DNA of 64,000 nucleotides from Nostoc sp. MG11 (GCF_014904695.1 NZ_JACXXN010000018.1:52646-116645); one strand, 5' to 3'. Positions 18,843-31,395 are shown, counted from the first letter of the stretch. The notes: a model not told the origin generated them from the letters alone. Made by a program: numbers and translations.

Positions 18843-19997
18843 ATGAATCAAAAAATACCTCTGTCTTGGCTACAGTTGACAAGAGAAAAAACTCGCCTAG
18901 CCGTAGCTCTGGCAGGCATTGCCTTTGCTGATATTTTAATGTTTATGCAACTTGGTTTCCGAGATGCACTTTATTATAGTAACGTTCGGTTCCATACCAG
19001 CTTGCAAGGCGATATTGTTTTAATCAACAGTCAATCTAACGCTCTGTTGGCGATGAAAAGTTTTTCCCAACGGCGATTGTATAAGGCTTTAGATTTACAA
19101 GAAGTACAATCAGTCCATCCTATATATTTGGACTATACAAGTTGGAAAAATCCTGTAACTGGTCGTCCTCGTAATATCCTAATTTTTGGAATTAATCCAG
19201 AAGTTAACTTGTTAAACTTACCTGGAGTTCAAGAAAATTTAGATAAAGTTAAACTACCTGATGTAGTTTTATATGACCGTTCTTCTAGGGTAGAGTATGG
19301 GCCAATTGCGGCTAATTTTGAGCAAGGAAAGACAGTAACAGCAGAAGTGAGAAGGAGACAAATAAAAGTAGAAGGACTATTTACATTAGGTGCATCCTTT
19401 GGAGCAGATGGTAATTTAATTACGAGTGATGTTAACTTTATACGGATATTCACTAATCGTCAGCGAGGATTAATTGATATTGGACTAATTAGATTGAAAC
19501 CTGGAGCAAATGCTACAGTTGTTGTCCAAAATTTACGCAACTATTTACCTAAAGATATTAACGTTTTAACTAAGCAAGAATTTATTGACTTTGAGCGGAA
19601 TTACTGGGCGAGTGGTACGGCGATCGGATTTATTTTCACGCTAGGGACAATTATGGGTTTTATTGTAGGAACTGTGATTGTGTATCAAATACTTTATACA
19701 GAAGTTACAGAGCATTTAGCTGAGTATGCCACTCTCAAAGCAATCGGCTATACACAAAGATATTTGTTGATTGTGATTTTACAAGAAGCTTTATTGTTAG
19801 CAGTTTTAGGATACATTCCTGGATTTACTTTTACGATGTTTCTTTACCAAAGGGCTAGAGAGGCTACACTTTTACCAGTTTTTATGAGCTTTGGTCGTGC
19901 GGTCATGGTGTTAATTATGACTATTCTAATGTGCTTTATTTCTGGTGCGATCGCTGTACGAAAATTACGCTCTGCGGATCCAGCAGATATCTTTTAA
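18843..19997 (+). CDS. devC: DevC-type ABC permease (FtsX-like)
   Basis: A 384-residue permease with an N-terminal membrane helix (about 20-38), a large periplasmic domain (about 45-255) and three C-terminal helices (about 260-285, 310-335 and 345-370), the MacB/FtsX layout. Conserved DevC features include IPLSWLQLTREKTRLAVALAG at the N-terminus and EYATLKAIGYTQRYLL before the second helix, which is the coupling helix to the ATPase. It lies 178 nt after devB and 159 nt before devA. Function: energised substrate delivery from the inner membrane to the DevB adaptor. Confidence 0.9.
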   Translation: MNQKIPLSWLQLTREKTRLAVALAGIAFADILMFMQLGFRDALYYSNVRFHTSLQGDIVLINSQSNALLAMKSFSQRRLYKALDLQEVQSVHPIYLDYTSWKNPVTGRPRNILIFGINPEVNLLNLPGVQENLDKVKLPDVVLYDRSSRVEYGPIAANFEQGKTVTAEVRRRQIKVEGLFTLGASFGADGNLITSDVNFIRIFTNRQRGLIDIGLIRLKPGANATVVVQNLRNYLPKDINVLTKQEFIDFERNYWASGTAIGFIFTLGTIMGFIVGTVIVYQILYTEVTEHLAEYATLKAIGYTQRYLLIVILQEALLLAVLGYIPGFTFTMFLYQRAREATLLPVFMSFGRAVMVLIMTILMCFISGAIAVRKLRSADPADIF

Positions 19998-20156
19998 TTA
20001 AAGATGATAAGCAATATTTAATTTTGAATATTATAAATTCAAGATTAATTATTAACAGCTAATAAAAATTGTGAACCATAATTTATAGTTGAGAGATTAT
20101 AAATCCTCAAACTTACTAAACCATCTCAAAAAAGCTAAATTATAGCTACAAAATTT

Positions 20157-20861
20157 ATGATGAGAGAACCAGTAATTACGATTAAAAACCTGAATCATTA
20201 CTACGGTAAAGGCGCACTAAAAAGACAAATTTTATTTGACATTAACCTAGATATTTATGCTGGAGAGATTGTAATTATGACTGGGCCATCAGGGTCAGGA
20301 AAAACAACATTACTGAGCTTGATTGGTGGTTTGCGGTCTGTACAAGAGGGAAGCTTAAAATTTCTAGGTGAAGAACTATTTGGTGTCAGTCAGAACAAGC
20401 TGGTGCAAATGCGGCGCAAAATTGGTTATATTTTCCAGGCTCATAATTTACTGGGGTTCTTGACTGCTAGGCAAAATGTGCAAATGGCGGTGGAATTGAA
20501 TGAAAATATATCTCAAACTGAGGCAGTATCTAAGTCAGAAGGTATGCTAGGGGCTGTTGGTTTAAACGAACGAATTAATTACTATCCAGACAATCTTTCT
20601 GGTGGACAAAAACAAAGAATAGCGATCGCCCGCGCCTTAGTGAATCGTCCCCCACTGGTGCTAGCAGACGAACCAACAGCAGCTTTAGACAAGCAATCAG
20701 GACGCGATGTTGTAGAAATAATGCAGAGCCTTGCCAAAGAGCAGGGAACTACGATCTTGTTAGTGACGCACGACAACCGCATCTTGGACATAGCCGATCG
20801 CATCATAGAAATGGAAGATGGTCTTTTAGCCCGTAATTCCCAAAGTGCAGTTATCAGTTAG
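20157..20861 (+). CDS. devA: DevA-type ABC ATPase
   Basis: The ATP-binding subunit (234 residues) of the DevBCA exporter. Motifs: Walker A GPSGSGKTT (about 42-50), Q-loop FQAHNLL, ABC signature LSGGQKQR (about 142-149), Walker B LVLADEPTAALD and the H-loop TH. Two consecutive ATG codons (20157, 20160) could start translation. The protein belongs to the LolD/MacB class of ATPases that work without substrate passing through the membrane. Downstream is the rpmB terminator on the opposite strand. Confidence 0.92.
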   Translation: MMREPVITIKNLNHYYGKGALKRQILFDINLDIYAGEIVIMTGPSGSGKTTLLSLIGGLRSVQEGSLKFLGEELFGVSQNKLVQMRRKIGYIFQAHNLLGFLTARQNVQMAVELNENISQTEAVSKSEGMLGAVGLNERINYYPDNLSGGQKQRIAIARALVNRPPLVLADEPTAALDKQSGRDVVEIMQSLAKEQGTTILLVTHDNRILDIADRIIEMEDGLLARNSQSAVIS

Positions 20862-20885
20862 TAGTAGTAGGATTCTAAAATCAAA

Positions 20886-20913
20886 ACTTAAAAACCTCCC
20901 CAAAAGGGGGAGG
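20886..20913 (-). terminator. Rho-independent terminator of rpmB
   Basis: The stem CCTCCCC (20895-20901) and GGGGAGG (20907-20913) has a small A/G loop. On the minus strand it is followed by a T-run, complement of the A-run at 20889-20894, as expected for termination of rpmB. It may also stop devA transcripts, though there is no T-run on the plus side. Confidence 0.7.
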
Positions 20914-20978
20914 CGATTAAGGAGAATATTCTTCAACCCAGGAATTAGGGTTTGGTGTCGGTGCGCTGGCTGAGCAGT

Positions 20979-21215
20979 CTAGTAATGGTTCAGGTTAATG
21001 CCAGCTTCTTTTGCCATTGCTTCCAACCCTTTGATTTCTAGGGTTTTGATTGCTTTAGTACACAGCTTCAGTTTTACCCAGCGATTACCACCTTGCCACC
21101 AAACGCGCTTGTTTTGCAGATTGGCATGTTGAAGCCGTTTTGTGCGGCGGTGGGAGTGGGAAACGGCAAAGGCGTTATTGGCCTTTTTACCAGTTAGTTC
21201 ACAGCGACGAGACAT
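20979..21215 (-). CDS. rpmB: 50S ribosomal protein L28
   Basis: A 78-residue ribosomal protein of the large subunit. The family signature is clear: [15 protein letters not shown], then [10 protein letters not shown] and the C-terminal [18 protein letters not shown]. The length and the highly basic composition fit the cyanobacterial form. It is monocistronic between devA and htpG, with a hairpin terminator 66 nt downstream of its stop. Confidence 0.97.
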   Translation of the reverse strand: MSRRCELTGKKANNAFAVSHSHRRTKRLQHANLQNKRVWWQGGNRWVKLKLCTKAIKTLEIKGLEAMAKEAGINLNHY

Positions 21216-21299
21216 AGCAACTATCTCCAGTTAGTTTTTGAATACAGCCTTTCCATTTTAGGACTTAGGCAGCGGAAGTAGTTAAGGAAGGAGTGGGAG

Positions 21300-21450
21300 A
21301 GTGGGAGTAGCGCTTCGGCTTCTCTACGAGACGCTACGCGTAGCTTGCTTCCCCATAGGTAAGCTCAGCAACCGGGGTAGAGAGAGGGGACAAGGAGGAC
21401 AAGGAGGACAAGGGAAATAAATACTGACCCTTGACCCTTGACCCCTTGTC
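21300..21450. repeat. Interspersed palindromic and short tandem repeats
   Basis: Three repeat types are packed together: a GAGACGCTACGCG-type palindromic sequence (about 21310-21352), three copies of a GACAAGGAG-type 9-mer (about 21389-21413), and a TTGACCC heptamer tract (21424-21448) that runs up to the htpG stop codon. Confidence 0.7.
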
Positions 21451-23442
21451 CTACTTACTAGCCTGTTCCGTCAGCTTGGTGAGTACTTCGTTTGAGCGCT
21501 CAACGAAAGATTTCATTCCCTCAGCGTCAAAGCCTTTTTGAGACATCAGTGCCAAATCATAGACGTGTTGGCAAATCATATTTACCAACTGATTTGTAGG
21601 CGATTGAGCGTCACCTTGGATGATAGTACCTTGGTTGAGATTCGCTAAGTTTTGAATCAGCGGGTGAGCAGTATTCACCAGCAAAATGTGGTCTTCGGGA
21701 AACTCTGCTGTTTGCTGCTGCATCATAGCGTTCATTTCCCGCAGGCGGCGGAGAATCTCTGGTAGTAGCACGATCGCAGGTGGTGTTCCTTGGGGATTAT
21801 CGGCTTTTAAAGCTTCGGTACGGATGTTGAGTTTGGGTTTGTTGAGGGATTTCTCAAATAACTCTTTGATGACCTCACTCCGGGTTTTGTTGGTTTTGGG
21901 ATCAACAATTTCCGTCGCTTTGTCTTGTTCCAACAAGGTATTATCTAAGTCGGAGTCTACCCGTGTAAACTTAACATCCTGATATTCCCGCTCTAAGAAG
22001 TTGATAAAGTGGGTGTCGATGAAGGAGTCCATAAACAGGACTTCTAAACCTTGGTTTTTGTGCAATTCTACATAGGTAGCTTGGGTTGCTTCATCGGTGC
22101 TGTAGAAAACCCGATTTTCGTGGCGTTCTTTGTTGCGTTCTAAATACTCTTTCAGCGTCGTATAGGGAGCGCTGGGTGCTGAGTTCTCAGAATTGGATGA
22201 TGCAGGAGTAACATCTTGCCACGCATCCCCTTCTGAGGACTGTACTTCAACTGCTGGAGTTTCGGCAGCAGGTTTGTCTGTAAGTTTGGCGGTGGTGCGA
22301 AAAACGATGATATCTTCGATTTGTTTTTTGAATTTCTCGTCGTTGAGAACACCAAATTTGACAAAAGTTCCGAGGTCTTTCCAAGCACTAATGTATTGTT
22401 CGCGGTTGTCGCGGAAAAGTTCTTTGAGGCGATCGCCTACTTTTTTGGCAATATAATCACCAATTCGCCGTACGGTGCGATCGCCTTGCAATGCACTACG
22501 CGACACATTCAAGGGAATATCACTGCTATCAATCACACCCCGCATCGGTGTTAAAAATTGCGGGATAATTTCTTCGCAGTTATCGCTAACAAAAACTTGA
22601 TTGCAAAATAGTTTGATCTGCCCTTTAGTAACATCTACATCGGGCTTCATTTTCGGAAAATACAGAATACCGTTGATGATAAAGGGATAATCTGTATTCA
22701 GATGCACCCACAACAGCGGTTCTTCCTGAAAAGGATACAGGTAGCGGTAAAACTCTAAATAATCTTCTTGACTCAGACTACTTGGTGACTCACGCCACGG
22801 TGCTTTTTGCCGATTTAAGACTTCACCTTCCAATTTAATTGGCACTGGCATGAAGTCACAGTAAGTCTTGACAAGATTCTTAATGCGTGCCGCTTCTAAA
22901 AATTCTTCCTCTTCTCCTTGCAGAGTCAGGGTAATAGTAGTACCGCGAGTTGTACGGGATGAATCTTCTAGGGTAAATTCTGGAGAACCATCGCAAGTCC
23001 AATGAACCGCCTGCGCTCCTTCTTGGTAGGAAAGGGTATCAATTTCAACTTTTTGCGCCACCATGAACGAGGAGTAGAAGCCAAGACCGAAGTGACCGAT
23101 AATTGGTTGATCTGATTTGCCTTGATACTTGTGAATAAATTCTTCAGCACTGGAGAAGGCAACCTGATTGATGTATTTTTTCACTTCCTCTGCTGTCATT
23201 CCGATACCATTGTCGGAAATAGAGAGAGTCTTGTTATTTTTGTCGATGGCGATTTCAATTTCTGGTTCGCCGATGTCTCCACCATACTCCCCGGCTTGAG
23301 ATACCATTTTCAGTTTTTGAATGGCATCTACAGCGTTGGATACCAGTTCCCGCAAGAAGATTTGGTGATCTGAGTAGAGCGACTTCTTGATAATTGGGAA
23401 AATATTCTCAGTATGAATACTGATAGTACCTTGTTCTAGCAT
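21451..23442 (-). CDS. htpG: Molecular chaperone HtpG (Hsp90)
   Basis: A full-length Hsp90 (663 residues). It starts with LEQGTISIHTENIFP and has the ATPase sequences ELVSNAVDAIQK (about 30-41), ISDNGIGMT (about 76-84) and FGLGFYSSFMVA (about 117-128), then the middle domain with SDIPLNVSRSALQGD and the dimerisation C-terminus. A low-complexity Ser/Pro/Ala segment near residues 405-430 separates the middle and C-terminal parts, common in cyanobacterial HtpG. It assists folding under heat, light and oxidative stress. Its own promoter should lie at 23443-23575. Confidence 0.97.
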   Translation of the reverse strand: MLEQGTISIHTENIFPIIKKSLYSDHQIFLRELVSNAVDAIQKLKMVSQAGEYGGDIGEPEIEIAIDKNNKTLSISDNGIGMTAEEVKKYINQVAFSSAEEFIHKYQGKSDQPIIGHFGLGFYSSFMVAQKVEIDTLSYQEGAQAVHWTCDGSPEFTLEDSSRTTRGTTITLTLQGEEEEFLEAARIKNLVKTYCDFMPVPIKLEGEVLNRQKAPWRESPSSLSQEDYLEFYRYLYPFQEEPLLWVHLNTDYPFIINGILYFPKMKPDVDVTKGQIKLFCNQVFVSDNCEEIIPQFLTPMRGVIDSSDIPLNVSRSALQGDRTVRRIGDYIAKKVGDRLKELFRDNREQYISAWKDLGTFVKFGVLNDEKFKKQIEDIIVFRTTAKLTDKPAAETPAVEVQSSEGDAWQDVTPASSNSENSAPSAPYTTLKEYLERNKERHENRVFYSTDEATQATYVELHKNQGLEVLFMDSFIDTHFINFLEREYQDVKFTRVDSDLDNTLLEQDKATEIVDPKTNKTRSEVIKELFEKSLNKPKLNIRTEALKADNPQGTPPAIVLLPEILRRLREMNAMMQQQTAEFPEDHILLVNTAHPLIQNLANLNQGTIIQGDAQSPTNQLVNMICQHVYDLALMSQKGFDAEGMKSFVERSNEVLTKLTEQASK

Positions 23443-23575
23443 GGTTATCCGTCTGTGTTAGTTGCAGAGATAATTCTGAGGATCAATTTTCCGCGATTCC
23501 TCTGTTGTCTTAGGTAAGGAATGCCTCTTCATTTTATTCGGATTTCACTACCATCAATCATAAATGCTGTTGAAA

Positions 23576-24922
23576 CTACCGTTGCAGGTTGTTATATAGG
23601 GCGGCTATTTCCGCAGCTTGCATATCTAGAGTACGAACTGGTTTAATACCTTGGCGTAATTTATTCAGTAAATTTGCATCTGTTGCTAACAGCCGAAGGC
23701 TCTCAGTCCAAGCCTTGGTATCGTTAGCAGTGACTAACCAACCATCAATGCCATGTCTTACCAGTTCTGCGATCCCGCCTAAATTGGAACCGATTACAGG
23801 TAAAGATAGGGCATGGGCTTCTAGTACGACTAAAGGGCCAGTTTCCAGCCATTGAGAGGGCACAGCCAGTATATCGTAATTGGCCATAGCCTTGGGCAGT
23901 TCTTCTCTTGTTAGTTGTTTTTCTACACGAATCCGAGGATCGTTGCCGATTAGGTTAAAAATTGTTTGGCGATATCGTTCATCCTGCGCTATTCCATGAA
24001 TTATTAACTCAATGGGAATTTCCGCAGGTAAATCTTTAACTGCTTGTACTAAGATATCGATGCCTTTATATATATCCCAGCGTCCTAAAAAAACTACTTT
24101 TAAAGGGATAGATTGCTTATGTGCTAGTGGTGTTTCTTGTGTAGCGTAACCAATTCCATAGCGGCAGAGAACAAGTTTTTCTTCAGGGATGCCGTTGATG
24201 AGTAGAGCTTTATAGAGCCAATCACACACTGCTATGATGCGATCGGCAAATTTTGCCATTTCTAGTAAACTTTGTAGACGGGCATTGACATAACCAGGTA
24301 CGACAAAAGGACGTACAAACCGCCCTAATTCCTCGTCTACTGAAGCAGGTAGATAGGCACTTGTGGGCAAAGGTAATTGACTTAGGACAGACATAGGCAA
24401 ATGGCTGAAAGTTTTGACCATTGCCGCAGGTAGTTTACTGCTTAAAGTATCGGCACACTGAGAACAACGCACTACATCGATTTTGCCATCACAGACTTGT
24501 TGCCCGTTAAACATTAAGGTAGTCCGCTGGCAAATAGGTAGAGGATAGTGGATTGTTACCACTGTTGATATGCCTAATTCTTTAGCTAAACGTAAATGGG
24601 GTAATCCACAATATGCCTCCCAATGATGTTGATGATATATATCTGCTTTTTGGCTGGTTAACCAATTAGCGAAATATTCAAATTTACCATGTGGAAATTG
24701 TCCATGATTGGGTTGTGTTTTGGGTGCTGGAAAGACAGGATATCGATAAACTTCTACGTCGTTATGTTTACAAGTATCTTCTTTTTGGGAACCGTTACTA
24801 GCCGCTGCTATTTGGATGTCAATATTATGCGAACTTAGTTGTGGCAGTAACTCATTCAGGTTTACTTGAATACCACCACATTTATCCGGGAAATAACGAG
24901 CAAGAGCTTGGATTGCTTTCAT
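23576..24922 (-). CDS. Family 4 glycosyltransferase (GT-B)
   Basis: A 448-residue GT-B enzyme. The N-terminal domain has FPDKCGGIQVNLNELLPQL (donor/acceptor loop), and the C-terminal domain shows VFLGRWDIYKGIDILVQAV and the E-x7-E motif within PLVVLEAHALSLPVIGSN. An unusual cysteine-rich patch, VCDGKIDVVRCSQCAD (about 140-156), may bind a metal; it is present in some Mb0010-like transferases. The ATG at 24922 is preferred over GTG at 24931. It lies between htpG and clpB on the same strand, with no obvious polysaccharide neighbours, so the product is unknown. Confidence 0.86.
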   Translation of the reverse strand: MKAIQALARYFPDKCGGIQVNLNELLPQLSSHNIDIQIAAASNGSQKEDTCKHNDVEVYRYPVFPAPKTQPNHGQFPHGKFEYFANWLTSQKADIYHQHHWEAYCGLPHLRLAKELGISTVVTIHYPLPICQRTTLMFNGQQVCDGKIDVVRCSQCADTLSSKLPAAMVKTFSHLPMSVLSQLPLPTSAYLPASVDEELGRFVRPFVVPGYVNARLQSLLEMAKFADRIIAVCDWLYKALLINGIPEEKLVLCRYGIGYATQETPLAHKQSIPLKVVFLGRWDIYKGIDILVQAVKDLPAEIPIELIIHGIAQDERYRQTIFNLIGNDPRIRVEKQLTREELPKAMANYDILAVPSQWLETGPLVVLEAHALSLPVIGSNLGGIAELVRHGIDGWLVTANDTKAWTESLRLLATDANLLNKLRQGIKPVRTLDMQAAEIAALYNNLQR

Positions 24923-25046
24923 AATCAGCACTTCTGGGTGAGTAAATCGGCTCTTGCTATTTTATTCGCTGTATTGTCAATTACCCAGTAATAGGCAGTC
25001 AGGAGAAATTATTCTGGCTCCTGACTCCTGTCTTCTTAGGCTAGTT

Positions 25047-27716
25047 TTACGGTTCAGGTGATGGCTCTAACAACTTGACAGTTGTTTTTGAAACTGACAC
25101 CTTAACAGACGATTTTTTGCTAAATGATAGACCATTTTCACCTTTATCAATGAAAATCGTGTCTCCAGCGATAAAAGTATTTTCTAGCAACTTGGTGGCG
25201 ATGGGGTTTTCGACTTCTCGCTGAATTGCCCGTTTAAGTGGGCGTGCGCCGTAAACTGGATCGTAGCCTGTTTCTACAAGGTAATCACAGGCAGGTTGTG
25301 ATATCTCGAAAGAGATTTTTTGCTCTCGGAGGAGATTTTCTACTCGTTTAAGTTGAATGCGGATGATGTGCCGCATTTCTGTGCGACTGAGGGTATGGAA
25401 GAGAATAATATCATCGACGCGGTTGAGAAATTCGGGGCGGAAGTGCGATCGCAACGCATCCGTCACCCGAACCCGCATCATTTCATACTTGGTGTCATCA
25501 CCTGAAACATCCAAGATGTACTCACTGCCGATGTTACTAGTCATGACAATGACGCTGTTACGAAAATCTACTGTTCTCCCCTGCGAATCAGTAATTCTCC
25601 CATCATCTAGGACTTGCAACAAAATATTGAACACATCGGGGTGAGCCTTTTCAACTTCATCTAATAGCACCACCGAATAGGGACGGCGGCGAACAGCCTC
25701 GGAAAGTTGACCGCCTTCTTCATAGCCGATGTATCCTGGAGGCGCTCCTACCAGCCGGGAAACTGAGTGTTTTTCCATATACTCAGACATATCCAGGCGC
25801 ACTAAGGCATCATCAGAATCAAAGAGAAACTGAGCTAAAGCACGGGCGAGTTCAGTTTTACCCACACCAGTGGGCCCCATGAACAAAAATGAACCAATGG
25901 GACGAGATGGGTCTTTCATCCCAGCACGGGCGCGACGAATTGCTGCTGATACTGCTGCGACAGCTTCCTGTTGCCCAATAACTCGTTCATGCAAATGGTG
26001 CTCTAATTGCAGCAATTTTTGCCGTTCTGATTCCAACAGGCGATTTACAGGAATTCCTGTCCATTTAGCGACAATTTCGGCAATATCGGCTTCGATGACT
26101 TGTTCTCGCAGTAAGGTAGAACCTTTGCTTTGAATTTCTAAAAGTTTGATTTCTTTGGCTTCGCGATCGCGCTGCATTCCTTCCAATTTGCCATACTTCA
26201 ATTGGGCAGCTTTGTTTAAATCGTAGTCGCGTTCTGCTTGTTCAATTTGCACGCGCAAGGCATCTTCTTCTTTCTTTAAGGTGCTAATAGCTTCCAATAG
26301 CTGCTTTTCACCTTGCCATTGCTCATTAAATTTCTGCTGTTTAATCGTCAATTTAGCAATTTCCTGCTCAATACGTTCCAAACGCTCTCTGGTTTGAGCA
26401 GTACCCTTTTCTTCTCCAGCTAATGACAGCTTTTCCATTTCTAGCTGCATCAGACGGCGGTCAATAGTTTCTAATTCCGCTGGTTTGGAGGTAATTTCCA
26501 TTTTCAACTTTGCCGCTGCTTCATCTACCAAGTCAATGGCTTTATCTGGTAAGAAGCGGTCAGAAATGTAACGCGCTGACAGAGTTGCTGCTGCTACCAG
26601 GGCTGAATCAGAAATTTTCACGTTGTGATGTACTTCGTAGCGTTCTTTTAATCCCCGAAGAATGGAAATAGTATTTTCTACGCTGGGTTGATCTACAAAT
26701 ACTTGCTGAAAGCGGCGTTCTAGTGCCGCATCTTTTTCGATGTGTTTGCGGTATTCATCCAAGGTACTTGCACCGATGCAACGCAGTTCGCCCCGGGCCA
26801 ACATTGGTTTGAGTAAATTTCCCGCATCCATCGCTCCTTGTTGACTAGAACCAGTACCGACTACGGTGTGGAGTTCGTCAATAAATAGCACAATGTCACC
26901 ATTAGATTCGGTAACTTCCCGGAGTACAGATTTCAGGCGATCTTCAAATTCACCCCGGTATTTTGCCCCAGCAATCAAACTGCCAATATCTAAAGAGATA
27001 AGTTGACGGTTTTTCAGAGATTCGGGAACGTCACCGTTTACCATGCGCTGCGCTAATGCTTCAGCGATCGCAGTTTTACCTACCCCAGGTTCACCAATTA
27101 ACACCGGGTTATTCTTGCTGCGACGAGACAATACCTGGATTACCCGACGAATTTCGTCATCCCGTCCAATTACCGGATCGAGTTTTCCAGCTTTTGCCTG
27201 TTCTGTCAAATCTCTGCCAAACTTTTGTAAAGCTTCATAACGGGATTCTGGACTTTGATCTGTCACTTTTTGGCTGCCCCGAATAGTTTTAATAGCAGCT
27301 TCTAGCTTGGCAATGTCTACGTTAAAGCCTTTTAGAACTCGCCGCCCAATGCGATCGTCATCAGCAAAAGCCAGAAGAATATGTTCCACAGAGACGTAGG
27401 AATCTTTCAACTTAACTCTAATTTCTTCGGCTCGGTCTAGTAAAACATCTAAGCTGCGACCAAGATAGAGCTGATCGCTTTTACCAACTTTGGGTTGACG
27501 TTGAGTAAATGCTTCAAGTTGCTGTTGTAAGCGAATCGGATCGACCTCAGAGCGAGCGAGGATACGGATTGCTATACTAGTGGGTTCTTCTAAAAGAGCA
27601 ATAATTAAATGTTCAACATCTAGTTGCTGTTGTTGATAAGCACGGACTATATCCTGAGATTTAACAATTGCTTCCCAGGCTTTATCAGTAAATTTATTGG
27701 GATCTGTAGGTTGCAT
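25047..27716 (-). CDS. clpB: ATP-dependent disaggregase ClpB
   Basis: ClpB with DnaK dissolves protein aggregates after heat stress. All parts are present in 889 residues: the N-terminal Clp repeat domain (about 6-150), the first AAA+ domain with Walker A GEPGVGKT (about 207), the coiled-coil middle domain (about 410-525), and the second AAA+ domain with GPTGVGKT (about 610) and the arginine-rich [10 protein letters not shown] region. The middle domain distinguishes it from ClpA/ClpC. A C-terminal tail of about 25 Ser/Lys-rich residues follows the conserved domain. Nostoc has more than one clpB; which one this is cannot be told from sequence alone. Confidence 0.96.
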   Translation of the reverse strand: MQPTDPNKFTDKAWEAIVKSQDIVRAYQQQQLDVEHLIIALLEEPTSIAIRILARSEVDPIRLQQQLEAFTQRQPKVGKSDQLYLGRSLDVLLDRAEEIRVKLKDSYVSVEHILLAFADDDRIGRRVLKGFNVDIAKLEAAIKTIRGSQKVTDQSPESRYEALQKFGRDLTEQAKAGKLDPVIGRDDEIRRVIQVLSRRSKNNPVLIGEPGVGKTAIAEALAQRMVNGDVPESLKNRQLISLDIGSLIAGAKYRGEFEDRLKSVLREVTESNGDIVLFIDELHTVVGTGSSQQGAMDAGNLLKPMLARGELRCIGASTLDEYRKHIEKDAALERRFQQVFVDQPSVENTISILRGLKERYEVHHNVKISDSALVAAATLSARYISDRFLPDKAIDLVDEAAAKLKMEITSKPAELETIDRRLMQLEMEKLSLAGEEKGTAQTRERLERIEQEIAKLTIKQQKFNEQWQGEKQLLEAISTLKKEEDALRVQIEQAERDYDLNKAAQLKYGKLEGMQRDREAKEIKLLEIQSKGSTLLREQVIEADIAEIVAKWTGIPVNRLLESERQKLLQLEHHLHERVIGQQEAVAAVSAAIRRARAGMKDPSRPIGSFLFMGPTGVGKTELARALAQFLFDSDDALVRLDMSEYMEKHSVSRLVGAPPGYIGYEEGGQLSEAVRRRPYSVVLLDEVEKAHPDVFNILLQVLDDGRITDSQGRTVDFRNSVIVMTSNIGSEYILDVSGDDTKYEMMRVRVTDALRSHFRPEFLNRVDDIILFHTLSRTEMRHIIRIQLKRVENLLREQKISFEISQPACDYLVETGYDPVYGARPLKRAIQREVENPIATKLLENTFIAGDTIFIDKGENGLSFSKKSSVKVSVSKTTVKLLEPSPEP

Positions 27717-28220
27717 TTTTAGGATTTTAGCTTTGGGATTTTTTAGTTTAGGGATTGGGGATTATCCCAGAGAGTAGGGCTTGGTAAGTGGTTGTAATGG
27801 TACTCCCCAATTATCCAAACATTGTTGGCGTATATCCGCGTGTATCTTCAGTGGCAACTTTGGGTTGATAGTTGGTGATAGTTTGATCCATTATCTATAT
27901 TTCTAATTTAAAACGAAAACACTGTTCTCAGCTGACTTTGCTAGATAGTACCAAGTAGAGCGATCGCTAATTGTGTTCAGATGCTAATGGTGCAATTTAC
28001 TAAACTTCTATTTAACAATTTTTACAAATGTATTCTTTGCTGCATTACTTCATACTCAACTTGATCACCTAGTTAGGGCTTACGCAAAATTAGGGAAAAA
28101 CGAACGGCCTTCTCTACGAGAGGCTTCCGCCAACGCGCAGCGTCTCGTAGAGAAGGACGCAAAGGAATAAGAGTTTCAGAGAGTTCTTGCGTAAGTCCTG
28201 CTATAATTCTTTCCTCGGAA
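27717..28220. other. Intergenic region with MITE-like element
   Basis: This probably contains the clpB promoter (minus strand, 27717-27950). No gene is seen. The segment nearest gloA is the repeat element at 28075-28199. Confidence 0.5.
28075..28199. mobile_element. MITE-like element with nested palindrome
   Basis: Outer ends AGGGCTTACGCAA (28075-28087) and TTGCGTAAGTCCT (28187-28199) are near-perfect inverted repeats. Inside, CCTTCTCTACGAGA (28108-28121) and TCTCGTAGAGAAGG (28143-28156) form a perfect 14-bp stem. There is no coding capacity. The same terminal sequences bound the elements at 52399 and 62117. Confidence 0.78.
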
Positions 28221-28655
28221 TTACTGGCTCACAAGTTGTTCTTGTGATTCCTGTTTTGCTGCTGACCCTTGAGTGCCCAGCTGAATCAGTTCAACTTTAT
28301 ACCCATCTGGATCTTCTACAAAAGCAATTACTGTCGAACCGTGTTTCATTGGGCCTGGTTCTCGTACAACTTTACCGCCATGATTTCGGATTTCCTCACA
28401 TGTGGCGTAAATATCATCAACACCAAGGGCAATATGACCGTAAGCATTACCCAATTCGTACTTTTCTACTCCCCAGTTGTAGGTTAGTTCGAGCACTGTA
28501 TGATCGCTTTCATCACCGTAACCAACAAAAGCCAGGGTAAATTCTCCACCCGGATAATCTTTTCGTCGGAGTAATTTCATTCCCAGGACTTCACAGTAGA
28601 ACTTCAAGGATTCTTCAAGATTGCCTACTCTTAGCATTGTATGTAGTAATCGCAT
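28221..28655 (-). CDS. gloA: Lactoylglutathione lyase (glyoxalase I)
   Basis: Glyoxalase I isomerises the methylglyoxal-glutathione hemithioacetal to S-lactoylglutathione. The protein (144 residues) keeps the four metal ligands at the same positions as the E. coli Ni-dependent enzyme: H5, E56 (VLELTYNWG), H74 (YGHIALGVD) and E122 (GYKVELIQL). Its start [18 protein letters not shown] is typical. A short Gln/Ala/Ser-rich tail follows the domain. The gene is monocistronic and divergent from eno. Confidence 0.95.
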   Translation of the reverse strand: MRLLHTMLRVGNLEESLKFYCEVLGMKLLRRKDYPGGEFTLAFVGYGDESDHTVLELTYNWGVEKYELGNAYGHIALGVDDIYATCEEIRNHGGKVVREPGPMKHGSTVIAFVEDPDGYKVELIQLGTQGSAAKQESQEQLVSQ

Positions 28656-28927
28656 ATTGACCTTTTATCTGTACTCAGTTCAGTATTATTATCTGCCAAC
28701 ATTTTACAAAGCTTGGGGACTGAGAATGGGGGAGTGGAAGGTGGGAGCAGGGGAGCAGAGGGGAAGTTACAGTAAGTCTTCCCCTCTGCCTCTTAACCCT
28801 TGACCCTTGACCAATCATTGGAAATCTTCTTTAATCTCAGCCAATAAAGTCTCCTTAACGCCTATGCTAGCGATTGGGTTAGCCACTGGACTAGATGCGA
28901 TCGGCGCTGAGAACTCACTCGAAGTAA

Positions 28928-30241
<1,314 letters not shown>

Positions 30242-30336
30242 GAGGAGGGGGAGCAGGGGAGCGGAGGAGCAGAGGGGCAGGGGGGAAAAATGAAACAATT
30301 TCTTCCAATCCCCAGTCTCCAATGCCCATTCCCCAA

Positions 30337-31395
30337 TCATGGATAAAACCCCAACTTGGGCAACCCCAAAGTTTCATCCCAGCCCATCATTAGGTTCAGG
30401 CATTGAATCGCTTGGCCGGCTTGTCCTTTAATTAAGTTATCGATTACTGACATCACAATTACCCGACCAGTACGTGGGTCAACCTCTAAACCGATGTAGC
30501 AAAGATTGCTGCCACTTGCCCACTTGGTTTGAGGATAAACTCCGCTATCACAGATTTTTATCCAAGGTGAATTACGGTAAAAAGCGGTAAAAATCGTGAT
30601 TAAATCATCTCGCACTAGTCCGGGATCGCGTAGTGTGGCATATATGGTAGCTAAAATGCCGCGCACCATTGGGACAAGGTGCGGTGTGAATTGGATCATG
30701 AGTTCGTGACCAGCTAAGTCACTGCAGATTTGCTCGATTTCTGGGGTGTGGCGGTGACGGGTTACACCATAAGCTGCTAAGGAGTTGTCTGCTTCGGCTA
30801 GCAACAAGTCGGTTTTGGCTTGCCGTCCGCTGCTAGATGTGCCCGACTTGGCGTCGATAATGGCTGTTTCTGGTACGATTAAGCCTTGTTTCAGCAGTGG
30901 CGAAAGTGCCAGAAGGCTGGCGGTGGGATAGCAACCGGGACAGCCAATTAGTTGGGCTTCGGCAATGCGATCGCGATACAGTTCTGGTAGTCCATAAATT
31001 GCTGTGGCAGCAGTTGCGCGATCATTTCTCGGTATACCATACCAAGCTGTATAAGTTGCTAAATCACTGAACCGATAGTCTGCACTCAGATCCAGTACTT
31101 TACATCCTTTTTCTAAAAGTTTGGGTACGATTTGGCAAGCCAAACCATTTGGTAAAGAGAGGAACACTACTTCACAGCGGTGAGCAATTATTTCTGGCTC
31201 TATCGCTTCTATTGGTAGGTTAAATGCATGAGCCAGATGCGGGTACAGATTAGTAAAGGGTTTCCCGGCGCTATTCTCATCGCCCAAATAAACCAGTTCT
31301 ACTTCTGGATGATCCATTAGTAGTCGGACTAACTGTACTCCGCCATAGCCTGACGCGCCAACAATCCCAACGGGTACGCGTCTAAATTTGCCCAT
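30337..31395 (-). CDS. argC: N-acetyl-gamma-glutamyl-phosphate reductase
   Basis: ArgC makes N-acetylglutamate semialdehyde in arginine synthesis, using NADPH. The protein (352 residues) has the Rossmann motif [18 protein letters not shown] (about 8-25), the catalytic Cys in [11 protein letters not shown], and [11 protein letters not shown]. It is the plant/cyanobacterial length class. The gene is convergent with eno, 95 nt apart, and divergent from ribBA across a repeat-rich 358-nt spacer. Confidence 0.96.
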   Translation of the reverse strand: MGKFRRVPVGIVGASGYGGVQLVRLLMDHPEVELVYLGDENSAGKPFTNLYPHLAHAFNLPIEAIEPEIIAHRCEVVFLSLPNGLACQIVPKLLEKGCKVLDLSADYRFSDLATYTAWYGIPRNDRATAATAIYGLPELYRDRIAEAQLIGCPGCYPTASLLALSPLLKQGLIVPETAIIDAKSGTSSSGRQAKTDLLLAEADNSLAAYGVTRHRHTPEIEQICSDLAGHELMIQFTPHLVPMVRGILATIYATLRDPGLVRDDLITIFTAFYRNSPWIKICDSGVYPQTKWASGSNLCYIGLEVDPRTGRVIVMSVIDNLIKGQAGQAIQCLNLMMGWDETLGLPKLGFYP

